64,000 nucleotides of DNA from Arabidopsis thaliana. Its lineage: Eukaryota > Streptophyta > Magnoliopsida > Brassicales > Brassicaceae. Positions 34,279-46,713 of the stretch are shown one piece after another (the stretch's first letter is position 1; every line of letters begins with the position of its first letter). The stretch covers positions 8,866,001 to 8,930,000 of the forward strand of contig NC_003070.9 of NCBI RefSeq assembly GCF_000001735.4, written 5' to 3'. Below the pieces are notes generated by a model. That model saw only the letters and a list, made by a program, of their open reading frames with translations. It had not been told where the DNA came from and did no database searches. A program made the translations under genes and the position numbers.

Positions 34279-37220
34279 TCAAGATTCAATCTGGTTCTTC
34301 TTTTTGGATGTGTACAGAAGAAAATATCCAGCTCCTGCAGCCATCACTGACATAATGAAACCTGGCTTATTGATCTTGAACGGAATCTTGCTAATGATAT
34401 AACCCACTGTACACCGTATCGCAAAACGTAATCCGCAACTTGCTTTGAACTTTTGGATTGAGAATCCCTGGATCAAATCAATACAATAAGAATGAGTAGT
34501 GAAGCAGTGCTAGTAACATTTGCTAAGAACTTTCTAAGCTTGTCTTTTTGTGATATGTTTCCTAAGAATGTAAGTTTTTGTGTGCATTTGGAATTAAAGA
34601 AGAGTTTTACCTCTGGTAATTTGTTTTCTACTGCCAGCTTCTCGATATGCAGCCTTACGTTTGATGATGCAGCCCACCAGAATTTGCGATCCACACTTGA
34701 GTACACCTTAGCAACAATGTCATATAACGTCTGAGCTCCATCCACAGTGGCCTTTAGGATTGATTTTTCTCTGCTTCTGCGGTTTCTGGAAAACAAGATC
34801 ACCCCTCCCATCAAAATTCCTTTATATATTAATGTATCAAATATCTTAATAAGTTCACTCTACTTTTATCTGATCAAACTGATAGACAAAACAGTAACAG
34901 GGTTTTAAACATCAGATTATCCACTACAGCATATTCTTATTCATACTTGAGATATCCACAAAGCATGTGTTTCGGCCACAAATTGACCCTTCCATGCATG
35001 GGAATCACCACATTTGGAGAAAGCTCCAGGAATTTATATGTCGACTGAAAGTAATCCTGCAACGGAAAATTGGAAATTAAGGAAGTGCATTTACTATCTT
35101 ACCCAACACCTAACATTGAAACAACAAATTTGGAAACAAAACGCTACTAGAAAACATCGCAATCTACCACAGGTAAACCCTCACACTACGTTTGCATTGA
35201 AGTATTCAAAACAGAAAACAGACTGAGCATGCTTATACTTACTGTCATGTTACCACCTGCCCTGATGTCCAAGAAAGCACTTCCTTGACTGAAACAACCC
35301 AAAATGGTGAGTTAACATTTCTTGAGTTAATCAAATTTGACTGATTTGAATTAGCCTATAGCAACATAAATTTTAGTTGCTTGTCTTACCCAACACAATG
35401 ATCACCAACAATCAGAGATTGAGTGGAGGTATGAAGTAGTGACATATGACCATCTGTGTGTCCCTGGAGTATTTTACTTAGTTAAGAGTTTATCAAAATG
35501 TATACTTTCAGCAGTGCAGCCAATCTGAGAGCTATCAAGGATTTAAAGAGCTGGATGGTACCGGAGCAAAAATGACGGTCAGTTTTTGACCGTTGACATA
35601 GATGTTTTCTCCTCCAGAAACTGGGGTATAGTTACCAGACCAACCACCTGGACTCAGAGAGTATCCGAACATTAGAAGGTGGATTTTATGAATGGAAAAC
35701 AATATAGAAGAATGATACCAATGCGATGCCTAGTTTTAGCATGTGCCACTAGAATAGCATCAGGATTGCTCTCTTGTATAGCAGAAAGACCTGAAGCAGA
35801 GATGAAGATGAATAACATTGGCAATGGCATAAAAATGTTTTAGAATTTCAAGAGAGTAAAAATAAAAACAAAAGAAGCCACACCAAAGCAGAACGAGAAA
35901 AAAAAAACAAATCTTTACCATCAATGTGATCACGATGGTGATGTGTAACAAAGACAATTAGCTTTCTAGGTAAAGCATCAACGATTTTCTTGAGCTGGTT
36001 AAGACAAAAAAAAATGCAGTTGTGAATAATTTAAAATGCAAAATGTAAAGACCAGATCTTCTGTACCATTCGAAAAAGAAGTAAAGAATATAGTATGAAG
36101 AGCGAAAACAACACGTAGCTACTAGCTAGGGACAAACCTCAACGTGGAGTTTAGAGAGACATCCAGGATCCACTATCAACGCATCCCCATGAGCTACAAA
36201 ATCAGCCCCTTGATGGTCCCCCAAACCATTTTCTGGAGCAAACACAACCAAATTTGTTGTCCTGAAAGGTTTCAATGTTTTGCTATGCATCGGCACAATC
36301 ATAACACCAGGTGGATATTCCTGAGATAATAAAGACATTAAAAAGTAGGATTCTAGTAAAGAACAACATCATAAGATGGAACCGCTTTGATGAAGTAAGA
36401 TGAAGAAGACAAGTATAGATACTTAGATAGTATGGCAACAAGAGACCTGGATAGCCAGAGAAGATGACAACTTATGCTTCATAGACTGACGGGAACCATC
36501 CCCAAGTCCAAGTAGTACTAATGGTCCAACGCGATCACTGCCCAATTTTACATCTATAAGAGAGTCGAAGCATGATTCCATTGACATCCACTTACAGTTG
36601 TCTGCACAAAAACAAAACTTTTTGTTTCAGTTTCCAATTCTCAACGTTTCTTTCGAATCGAGTGAAGCTATTTCCATAAGCTCTGAAAATGTGGAAATCA
36701 AGAGAGATTAATACTGTATACTATCGAATTAAGGACGACCTTGTAAACTTTGATCTGTATTTAAGAGCTTCCCGGAGATAAAACAAGTACGGACACAAGA
36801 GTCAGGTCCAAACTCAGGCTCTTCTACAGACCTGACGAATCTCCACTCTCCTACATCGCTAATATCAATCCCTAAATTCTCCAGCAGCTGCATTTACTCG
36901 GAAACATTAATTCGCGGAAACAATGAGAAAAAGAGGACAGTGCTAAACTCATAAATTACCAGAATCAGTGTGGATTCGAAGTCGAAATTCATCAAATCAA
37001 CCTCCTCCGAGCATGAGTCAAGTATAGAAATACTAAATCCGGACCTCACTCCGTCTTCCAGAGCCTGTAAATCTGTTGACGGTAAGTCCCAGAGATCGGA
37101 ATCGACAAAGGAATCGTAAGCTTCATCTCCAAATTTCGCCGGCTGTTTTTGCTTCTCGAGTAGGAACTCAACGTCGTCTCTAGGGCTCTTGATGATCAAA
37201 GCAAGTTTCAGATTTCCCAT
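34279..37220 (-). CDS. Metallo-beta-lactamase-fold hydrolase (LACTB2-like)
   Basis: Twelve minus-strand exons: 37220-36960, 36887-36740, 36601-36447, 36320-36138, 35994-35919, 35790-35719, 35647-35562, 35463-35390, 35288-35243, 35056-34947, 34785-34611, 34467-34279; 1575 nt, 524 residues. The metal-binding HxHxDH motif is THHHRDHID (His267, His269, Asp271, His272), with the later GHTDGHMSL histidine and GDHC aspartate as expected. The first 245 residues (KLALIIKSPRDDVEFLLEKQ and onward) resemble the Nudix-like N-terminus of plant relatives. A C-terminal hydrophobic span (GFIMSVMAAGAGYFLLYTS) precedes KKKNQIES and could be a tail anchor. Substrate unknown; animal LACTB2 is a mitochondrial endoribonuclease, but that role is only suggested. 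Gene order suggests AT1G25375. Confidence 0.88.
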
Positions 37221-37725
37221 TTCTGCAGAATCGGAATTCACAAGTGTGAAGAAGCTCGCCGATGAAAGTTTTCCTTGTTTTTCAAAGTTTAAGCGGACCC
37301 AAACCAAATCGGTTAAACCGTTGGGTTACGGTTTAGCTTGGTTTGATCGAATTATACCGGATTCAGTCAGATTATAATTTGATAATCAGATAGAGGCAAA
37401 AAGTGTTCAACTTTCTTTCTTCTTGGGTTGTGTGTTGTTGTTGTTAAATGTGTGACGTCATCTCAAACCAACTGTGCTTCTTCGGAATCTGTAAGAAAAA
37501 AAATCGATCCTTTCGACTAGGGACCGCCTAAATCATACGCAAACAAAGTCTCTTCCTTTACCCGTCTACACGTTCGAATTTTTTCTCCGGGTCGGGTCAA
37601 TGTCAAGAACGACGAGAATTGTATATAATCGTCGATTCACGTGGCCGGGTTTATCATTTACTGCTGGATCTCGTTTTCAATTTTGAGTCAGATTCCCCCC
37701 AATTGAGAGATTCTAGGGTTTTAAG
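37221..37725. promoter_or_regulatory. Divergent promoter region, metallohydrolase and NDT2
   Basis: About 505 bp between two start codons that point apart, so it carries both promoters. It includes GTGACGTCATC at about 37453-37463, a TGACGTCA palindrome, the core of bZIP (TGA-type) sites. Function inferred. Confidence 0.5.
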
Positions 37726-39818
37726 ATGATTGAACATGGGAACTCTACCTTTGATTACCGGAGTATTAGAGAAGTCGCTGCAAACGCCGGCGCCGGAGCC
37801 ACCGCAGGTTAGTTTCAATTATCTGTTTTCAAGTTCGTCTTTTGATTCGGGTAGCTGAATTTTTGTTTTGTTTGGTTGATTTGGGGATTTTTTTTCAGGG
37901 GCTATCGCGGCGACTTTTGTTTGTCCATTAGATGTGATCAAAACAAGGTTACAGGTTCTTGGTCTCCCTGAAGCTCCAGCCTCTGGTCAAAGAGGTACTA
38001 CTTGCTTCAAACTGAGCTTAATTTTCTTAAGAGTATGACTAGTGTATGTAGTTGTAGATCTAATGTGATGGGTATGAGAGATTGTGTGAATGCAAGTAGT
38101 TTGTTTCTGTTTAAGTTGTTGCATGTTTGATCAAGACTCTCTCTTGTTTGAGTTATTGGATATAGGTGTTAACTAGCTACATCTGTTTGTGATATCAGGT
38201 GGTGTAATCATTACAAGTCTGAAGAATATAATTAAGGAAGAAGGTTATAGGGGAATGTATCGAGGGCTTTCACCAACCATCATAGCTCTCCTTCCAAATT
38301 GGGCTGTAAGCACCACTGTTCTCTACAGAGCTTTGTTTCTTCAAGTGAATTTGTCTTGTCATAAAAGATATTACTTGCCCAACATTCTCCTATGGATCTT
38401 CTATAGGAGATATTTTATGTCTTCTAATCGATTTTAATCTGTTTTTGAATAACTTTAGTTCCTTCCTTAATCGTTATTCTGGTATCACGCTCAGGTCTAC
38501 TTCTCAGTTTATGGGAAGCTAAAGGATGTGCTGCAGTCAAGTGGTTGGTTTTCCTTTGTTACAAATCTTTTGTGCGTTGTAGCTTATGCTTAACCGGAAG
38601 AGTATCATATATATATGCTCAAATAACGTATACCAAGTCTTTTTTATCAACTGTTCATGTTTGACTGATAGATGGCAAGCTTAGTATTGGGTCAAACATG
38701 ATAGCTGCAGCTGGTGCTGGAGCTGCCACATCTATTGCAACTAATCCGCTTTGGGTTGTCAAGACAAGATTAATGGTAACTTTTGTCTTCTTTCTTTGGT
38801 TTCAGCTTTACTAGACATGTTGAATTTGTTTTATCATAAGATACTTGACCTAACCTCTTACCGTTTTTTCAGACGCAAGGAATTAGGCCTGGTGTGGTAC
38901 CTTACAAAAGTGTAATGTCTGCATTTAGTAGGATTTGTCATGAAGAAGGAGTGCGAGGGTTGTACAGGTTAGTGTCTCATATGAAACTGAAAGTTCCGTA
39001 AATTTGAACACCTTTTTCTTGTGATATTTCGTGCTTATGTTAAACGTTTTAGTTATATTGCTTATATTTCCTGTATTGGAACAGTGGCATATTGCCTTCT
39101 TTGGCGGGAGTAAGCCATGTCGCGATCCAGTTTCCAGCTTATGAAAAAATTAAGCAATACATGGCAAAGATGGGTAAAACATGATTCCTCCAGTAAAATA
39201 TTGTTACATAATCATGTGCTGTTCCCAACTAGTTTCTGATCAGAGCTATAAAAGTTCTCAGATAATACATCCGTGGAGAATCTGAGTCCTGGGAATGTTG
39301 CTATTGCCTCCTCCATCGCGAAAGTGATCGCCTCTATTTTGACTTACCCACACGAGGTCTCTCTTCTTCTTCTCTTTTGTGCTCTCTTTACCTCACTCTT
39401 AAGCTCATAACTAACTATAAACTGTTTTATGTTACATCCACAGGTAATTAGGGCGAAGCTTCAAGAACAAGGGCAGATTAGAAATGCTGAGACTAAGTAT
39501 TCAGGAGTCATTGATTGCATCACAAAGGTGTTCAGAAGCGAAGGGATTCCTGGGTTGTACCGTGGATGTGCCACTAATCTACTGAGGACAACTCCATCAG
39601 CAGTTATTACATTTACAACCTATGAGATGATGCTTAGGTTTTTCCGACAAGTTGTGCCACCAGAGACTAATAGGTCGGATGATCGCAGAAGAGAAGAAGA
39701 AAGAAAGAATTTAGTTAGCCGACGAGGAGAAGAAGAAGATAAAGATTTGGGTTTGAGAGAATCACAAACTCAATCTAATAAGATCAGCACTCCCCATATC
39801 CCTCTTGGAAGCAAATAA
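37726..39818 (+). CDS. NDT2: Mitochondrial NAD+ carrier NDT2
   Basis: Nine exons: 37726-37807, 37899-37994, 38199-38305, 38495-38543, 38672-38775, 38873-38967, 39085-39173, 39262-39356, 39444-39818; 1092 nt, 363 residues. Three mitochondrial-carrier repeats are visible from their signatures: [25 protein letters not shown] and [14 protein letters not shown], each closing near a GLYRG-type or GMYRG motif. The last exon adds a charged C-terminal tail of about 50 residues ([12 protein letters not shown]). Family knowledge: NDT2 exchanges cytosolic NAD+ for AMP/ADP across the inner mitochondrial membrane. It lies tail-to-tail with the LRK10-like kinase gene. Confidence 0.93.
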
Positions 39819-40639
39819 AACTTTTTCAGACTCAAGCCATGCTTCATAGGTTTTCTTTTTTTCGATGCCATGTTCCAACTACGTAATTTTTCCCCATGCG
39901 GTGATTGAGTTGTAACCTTTTCTCGTGGTTCTAACAAATGTGTAAACTATCAATAAACTACTTTTTGGCCCTTTTGATGATCAGTGAGTATTTGAAGATC
40001 GTATTCGTTGTGGTATTCTAAGAGTTATAGTTGAGATCCCTCTCTGTTTCACACTCTATGTGCAAATTTGCAGGTTGTGGGGTTTATAGAAAAGTAGATG
40101 CTTTGGATGGAATTTTGTGGGCACTACAGATTTCTTTCCTTCTTCTTTCTTGAAACTGCCGCTTCAATTACCACCAGGTAATGGGATCTTCTTCCTCGGG
40201 TTATATAAGCTTTTAGCACTTTGAAGGAACAACTATCACCGAGGAAAGACGTGTTTCTGGTTTGAGAGATTTTTCTTGGATGCCTTGGGAATCTTGCCTT
40301 TTATACCGATAATGTATCCAAATTAGTTTCTGGTATCAGATCTGGTGATTAACAAGATAGATAGGCCTGGAATCAGTAGATAGATACCACTGAGATTATA
40401 ACGGAGCTGTGAATGTGAGTCAAGTTACCTCTTACTGTCAATTTTTTTTTTCTTTTTATAAATACCTTTTGATTCAATCTTACATACAGTAGACAAAATT
40501 AGACATAGAAAATTGGTGATTGGTAGTTCAAGTTATGTCACTATGTACATTCTCTCGGTACCTACTGCTTCACAACCCTGTGCCTCATCTTATATCGTTC
40601 CATTGAAACAAATGAGAAGAAACCAATACCTGGTGGATC
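39819..40639. other. Intergenic between convergent NDT2 and LRK10-like kinase
   Basis: About 820 bp with both 3' UTRs. No accepted ORF; the plus-strand ORF that starts at 40513 is largely antisense to the kinase exon. Confidence 0.6.
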
Positions 40640-42800
40640 CTAGAATTCGTAGGCGCTGGTATTCGGTGTGGTTGATTTACTTGTCCATTGGTCAGTCACA
40701 GAGACTGGTGAACGTGGGAATTTCATATTTTTTAATAGTGCAGCCTCACCCCAATCTGGTGGCGAAGGGTGTGGAATTATTGTCTCCTCTCTGTAGTCGT
40801 AGGTTGGACATTTTTGCTCCTCATTCTGGATTCCTTTTAGCTCGTGCACAACTTGTTCCATTGTGGGTCTCATTGTATTGTCTTGCTGCAAGCACTGAAA
40901 AGCCAACTCTGCCACCATTGTAGTCATTTTTCTAACTCCTTCATTCGTTGCATATCCAAGATTCTGATCAATCAGCTCGTGGGTCGCATGGTTTTGTATC
41001 TTGTTTATTGCTAAGCTTGATAGATTGATCTCACTCTTGCATCTACTTATATCAACAGCAGGCTTCGATGATATCAGCTCGACAAGCACCACCCCAAAGC
41101 TATACACGTCACTCTTATCTGTTAGATGATAGCAGCGATGATATTCTGGATCCACGTATCCCGGAGTACCCTGAGGAGCAGTTGAAACATGAGTTACATC
41201 ACTCGGGAGCAACCTGGATAGCCCAAAATCCGCGACTTTTACTCCGAAATTCCTGTCGAGGAGAATGTTTGTAGTCTTGACATCCCGGTGTATGATATCC
41301 GAAGCATGAAGGTAAGCCAATGCACTCGCTGTTTCTATGGCGATGCTCAGGCGCATTGACCATGTTAAAAAGCCTTGGTGTGGCGTGTTTTCGCCATAGA
41401 GATGATCTGCAACTGTGCCATTTGGAATAAACTCATAGACAAGGAGAAGCTCTCGGCTGCGGCGTGAAGTGCATCCATAGAGGGAGACTAGATTCTTGTG
41501 ATGGAGACGTGTGAGGATTTCTATCTCGTTCATGAATTGCTCAAGTCTTCTGTAATTGTGCTCATAGAGACGCTTCACTGCAACTTCTCGCCCATCACGC
41601 ACTTTTCCTGAGATCAAAAAGGAAGAAAAGATTAGCTTAACAGAGATTTCACACTTTTCTAAAAGTGTTCGTGCTCTGATCAATCTTACCATAGTACACA
41701 GTGCCAAAGCCTCCATCTCCTAGTAATCTGTCTTTACTAAAGTTGTCTGTTGCTGCTTGAAGTTCCTTATAGGAGAAGATTGGTATCTTAAAGAAGACTT
41801 GACTAAACTCAACGTCAGATTTTGAGTTGTCTCTGGAGAGCTCTGAACCATCTTTCCTTCTGTAATTCCTATGGATGACAGCAAAGAGTGCCACCAAGAT
41901 GATTATCAAGATGACAGATCCTCCTATTCCTATCGACAATTAGAGAGGTAACTGATTCAAATTGAGTATTTCATGGAAAAAGATGAAACTTAAGGAGGAA
42001 AACAGGACATCTGTTTCTTACCTAATCCTAGCCTCATCTCCGCATGGTAGTTATTTGGTTCTGCAACAAAGGGACAGAAGTCGAATTATAGTCATATAGC
42101 CAAATGTTTTGCAAGTAGAATTGCAGAAGTTATGATCATGTTTCATTGTGTTCATACCTGTGTTTGCGCCAACGCAACGGTAATTGTTTTTAACCTTTGT
42201 ACATTCTCCACCGTTATTGTGGCAGCGAAAGCAGTTCCCAGGCAGTTCTATATGAAGAGAGAAGGTAGCATTTACATCAGACAGGTTCCCATTTTTTGGA
42301 GTCACCCAGCTCTCTGGAGTCTTAATAGGTGAACACCCTGAAACATCATGATCATCTCCCAAATTGTAGTACAAGCTGCTTCCTTCTCCTCTGCAATTCG
42401 CATAGCTGAAACCATTCTTCCTACTACTATTGTTGCATTTGTACAACGTGTTCAATTTGAGCCATGGAGAATCTGGAAGAGAGAAGCTTGACAAGTCACT
42501 GCAGCCTCCGGTTGTCAAGCTTTGGTTAAGCCTCGGGTCGATGATGGTTATCGTGTTGGCTTGAGAGACGCTCTTGACTGTATACCATTTCCCATCTTTT
42601 TCAAGCTGTATCTCTGGAATATTTGCACTGCAGTTCAGCTTGAAAAGACCGCATCGAGATGGCATGTCTGTCCTAAAGAAAGGGAACTTGAAGTCATGTT
42701 CTCCGCAGGTGAAATCCTTGCAACCTGTCCGCTTGGTGCTCCTTGCTTCTGCCGCTAGAAGGAAGAGGAAGAAGAAGAGCAAAACAGAGACAGTCTCCAT
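40640..42800 (-). CDS. LRK10-like receptor protein kinase (GUB_WAK type)
   Basis: Four minus-strand exons: 42800-42158, 42060-42022, 41929-41690, 41607-40640; 1890 nt, 629 residues. A signal peptide ([18 protein letters not shown]) precedes a cysteine-rich extracellular GUB_WAK domain ([17 protein letters not shown] through [20 protein letters not shown]). A membrane span is at about 233-248 ([15 protein letters not shown]). The kinase has a canonical loop [12 protein letters not shown], Lys319 in [20 protein letters not shown] and [10 protein letters not shown], so it should be active. Family knowledge: these wall-associated-kinase relatives sit at the plasma membrane and probably bind cell-wall carbohydrate; the ligand here is unknown. 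Gene order suggests AT1G25390. Confidence 0.9.
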
Positions 42801-45462
42801 AGGTATTCTGATTAGAAGAAGCTAGTGTGTTTTTCGATAGCCAGATCTAAAGATATCAAGACTTTGGTTTCATTTCTGAAGAGATTGATTAGAATTCTCC
42901 TACCCTTTTGTGGAAATTCGAGTATGGTCCTTCTCTTTGTGGTATTGCGACAGACAAGTTGACTTTTGGTGGGGATTCAGACAGAACTCTGCTCTAGAGG
43001 AAGAATAGTCTATGGAGGTTTTGTTTGTTTTAATACAAGAGAAGAGGATGAAGATTTGTACAATAGTCGTTGGTTCTTGCTGCTATATTGGAAAAACAAA
43101 ACAGTTGAAGATTGGCTTTGACCGGAGACTCTGGTGTAATTAGAATCTTTCAAATGAATAGAGAGATCCGTTTACCTTTTGGTCGAAGTTGCATATATGT
43201 ATGTTCAAGATTTGACCACACAAGGCTTATCTTTTTGTATGTGTATAATTGAGTCTCCCATTCCATTATTAATAGAACCACTGAGACAGACCTTTGATTT
43301 TGTTTCTTCATATTGAAAAGTCTTTTGATCCAACCTTTTTTATTTTTGTTTTGTAAAAGTAATATATATTTAAAATTTATTTGTATTTTACTGAATTTTT
43401 AAAGAATAGAATAGGCCATAGACAAGTCTTGTTTACTGATCGCGGCTAGTGGACAAGCTCTTTTGATCAAACTTTCCTCTAATATTTTTTTATATCCTAT
43501 TTACACGAGATTTGTGATGCTCTTATTGTAAAAAACCTTACTTAATGTAAAGAAATCATAATAATTGATAAGAGGGATGATCATGGAATTATGTTATGAT
43601 GACTAATGAGGATGCAAAAAAAGAGAATAAGATATGTCTTATATGATTCAAACTTCAAAGTCATAGACATAGGTAATGAGACACGTTCTGTGTAAAATAA
43701 GGAGGACACGAGGGCTATTGGCCTATATATTCCCAATTCTTGTTTGCACTAATCTAATTGGTTGTATTAAGTTAAATATATTACTTAAGAGTCGAGGAAA
43801 TTGCATACATAACTGAGGTTTAAATTGAGAAGCAGTAGAAGAAAAATGGGTGTAGAATTTTCAAACTCGACGACAAATCATCGAATTAATTTCGATACAC
43901 AAGTTGTGACAAAGAGAGAAGAGATACTCTTAGTCTTAATCCAACAGTAAATGTGATTATAACGCACCCCCACATGTCGGTTTCATAATTGGGTCACAAG
44001 TCAATTTCGGGATGTTGAATTTTGAGGCTCCTTTCAAAAACTCAAGCTGCATGCCCAACGCTCTTTTTCATTCTTTTGGGGAAAAATATTAATTTCCTAA
44101 TTCAATAATTTCATTAAGATGGAAAAAAAATCATAAAATGAACTTTCGAATTTGAAGGAAGCGATTATCCGACATCCACATGGTTTGAGAGATGAGATGA
44201 TACGGATGGTCTCGTATTGGACGTAATGTCAGAGCATCTCCATCCATTATAAAATTTACATTGAGTTTCTTAACAATAGCTAGTTACATAATCAAATTTT
44301 AATGTTAACACTACGTCATTTTTTACCAAAAAACAAAAAAAATAAACAAAAATGATCTCTACCTTCTCAGTCCTCGAAGAAGACTAAAGATTCGCTCACC
44401 ACAAAACAGGACAATTTATATAGCCGAGATCATCTCCCATCAAGCATCACTACTAGAGTTATTTAATTTACATACTCGAGATCAAGGAGATTTCCGGTTA
44501 GTTGCAAACGCCATCAAAACCTATGATCATAAACTAGATGAACGATAAGCTTGTTACCACCCCGAGCAAGGAGGAAGACTAGCTAGTCCACTTTCTCCGA
44601 CTTCTTCCAATTAGTATTATGTAAGGAATATGGAAACGTATTATGTGCATGCAGAAAGAAAAACAAATCCCGGGTCTATGGGTTTCCTAACCGACTTCTT
44701 CCAATCATATTTTGTTGAGACAGTCATTAAAGAGATGCAAGGCTTTTTTGGCATCCATAAACTCTACGAGAACAACAAGTGAAGCCGGTTTTGACTAAAA
44801 GTCCAGAGACAACAAAAGTGGTGAATTAATAGTCTATCGAACTTGCAAATACTACTATATATGATCATTAATACATAGATCCTTACTAACCTTGAATTTT
44901 GTAACGTGACTTCCAAATTCCAGTGACCAAAAGGTCCAACAAAAGGAATGCTACAATTCGCTTAATGATGTATCTCCAACCAAAATAACACGTTTTGTCC
45001 GTTGATTTGAAAGTCAAATCTCTTGCTTCCATAACTATCGCCATATTATCTCCAACCAAAAATAACACGTTTCCAGCTAATTGTCTTTTCCGTACATACT
45101 ACGTTTCCATATTCTAAGTTTTTTTTTTTAATTTAAACATTATTATTAATGTAATAATTAACCAAAAAAAATAGAGTTACCTTACATTTCCAAGTCTACT
45201 TACAACATGAAATCCAAAATACACGACAACAGGAGGTTGAATTTCTTTATTTCGAAGAACAAAATAAGAGATTTCTTTCTTTCTTTTTTTGCCAAAAAAT
45301 TGAAAACCTAAATTGAAAAAAATACAAGACAGACAAATTATTTACAAAAATAAAAAAATGTTCGTCACTTGCATTTGCGTTGAACTTTTCAGTCTTTATT
45401 AGACCCTACCATGCCAATCAATCATTTATCATCAATACATCTCCCCAACGGCACCGTCAGCC
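42801..45462. other. Intergenic, about 2.7 kb
   Basis: Left part is the LRK10-like promoter. Contains a possible transposon end at about 44231, a coding-like relic at 44369-44548, and paired short repeats (CCGACTTCTTCCAAT at 44608 and 44691; a TCCAACCAAAA motif at 44969 and 45050). No other gene accepted. Confidence 0.6.
44369..44548 (+). pseudogene. Coding-like fragment, unrecognised, probably frameshifted
   Basis: Open frame reading RTIYIAEIISHQASLLELFN and onward to ANAIKTYDHKLDER, stop TAA 44546-44548, without an ATG. A second frame shifted by one continues with KLVTTPSKEED to a stop just after. The composition differs from the A+T-rich flanks and the two pieces look like one broken exon. 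Family not recognised. Confidence 0.3.
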
Positions 45463-46329
45463 TCAATGACGGCGTCTGCGTCTTCTCACCATCCTCTCAA
45501 CCTCTGATTCCGTCAGTTCCGTCAACGCACCGTTAACCATCCTCATGTCTCCCACAGTAATCTCTCCTTCGACGTCATCACCGACGTAGATCTTGTCCAC
45601 GTCACCTACGTCAACCCTAATGATCTTCCCGAGTAACCTTCCCGGCTGCTTCCATTCCGCGAGCAACGCGGGCACCCCAAAACCAACGCGTGCATCCCAC
45701 GCACTCACTTCCAAGCCGTCGGATCCTTTCTTCTCCGCCGCTAATAAAACCGCCGATGACAATAACGAGTATGAGCCGCATTTGCTGAAAAAAGAAGCCA
45801 CCGGACTTCCTTCTCCGTTGAAATCAAGATTGTCCCAAAGCTTCACGACTCCGCTTGAGCCTAAATCTAACAAATCTCCGAAGCTACCACTGCACCGCCG
45901 CAACCAGGGGACACTTCCACTAATACCCTTATCATCATCATCATGGTAATAACCAAATCTTTGAACGCGTGAATCGCCATTGACCGAGTCATCTTCTTTG
46001 TTATCGTCCTCATCTTTCTCTTCGTCTGAAGAGTCTGACGAGAAAGACCAATCGGAGTCGCTGTCGTAATTACATAAAAGAGTTTGGGAAGGTAGAGACA
46101 CGTTTACATTTCTTAATCTAAAGACTAAAGTCTTGATTCTTGTAGTTAACGATGTAAATGAAGCAAAAAATGCAAGTAGCAATAAGGCGCCCCATTTCCA
46201 AAAACTATAAGCTTGATGTAACTTTCCGACACCGGAGACTGCCAAAGCTCGAGATAAATACGACGGGTCGTTTATCGAGTTTATCCCCATGTCAAAATCG
46301 CCTATTCTGTTTATAATCGGGACCTCCAT
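45463..46329 (-). CDS. Unknown membrane-anchored acidic protein
   Basis: Single exon, 288 residues, ATG at 46329 (MEVPIINRIGDFDMGIN). A hydrophobic segment (WGALLLLAFFASFTSLTTRI) lies near residues 47-67, followed by an acidic and serine-rich stretch (DSDSDWSFSSDSSDEEKDED) at about 92-115. The conserved-looking rest includes VSAWDARVGFGVPALLAEWK and RVDVGDVDKIYVGDDVEGEI, ending in an arginine run (RRRRRRH). I recognise it as AT1G25400 from order, with a paralogue at AT1G68440. I recall both being stress- or hypoxia-responsive, but the sequence does not show this. No known catalytic motif. Confidence 0.85.
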   Translation of the reverse strand: MEVPIINRIGDFDMGINSINDPSYLSRALAVSGVGKLHQAYSFWKWGALLLLAFFASFTSLTTRIKTLVFRLRNVNVSLPSQTLLCNYDSDSDWSFSSDSSDEEKDEDDNKEDDSVNGDSRVQRFGYYHDDDDKGISGSVPWLRRCSGSFGDLLDLGSSGVVKLWDNLDFNGEGSPVASFFSKCGSYSLLSSAVLLAAEKKGSDGLEVSAWDARVGFGVPALLAEWKQPGRLLGKIIRVDVGDVDKIYVGDDVEGEITVGDMRMVNGALTELTESEVERMVRRRRRRH

Positions 46330-46713
46330 CACAGAAAACGTTTTTTTGTTGTTGCTATATTTGGTAAGGAAGAAAATAGTAAAGAGAGAAAAAGAGAGGA
46401 GATTTTGGTTTATGGTCGTTATGAGTATATAAAGAGAGAAAAAAAAAAGATACGAAAGAGAGATGACGTGGTAGATAATTAGAGGATATGTGAGAACAGA
46501 TCTTTAAGACACGTTGGAGAAAGGCGGCAGTGGAGACTTCAACGAAACTGCAAGAGCCAGAAGGATAAGGCACAAAGGTGAATGAGTCAGCCTGCAACAT
46601 GACCACAGTTACAAGTTACTTTTGTTTTTTGTTTTTTGTTTTGTATCCACTACTCTTGTTACTTTTAAGTTTTAACCAACCATTCCGTGACGGTTATGTG
46701 TTTTCATAACCGT

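Noticed and set aside
40513-40923. 136-residue plus-strand ORF near 40.7 kb
   Set aside because: Mostly antisense to the last exon of the LRK10-like kinase; composition is that of an antisense frame.
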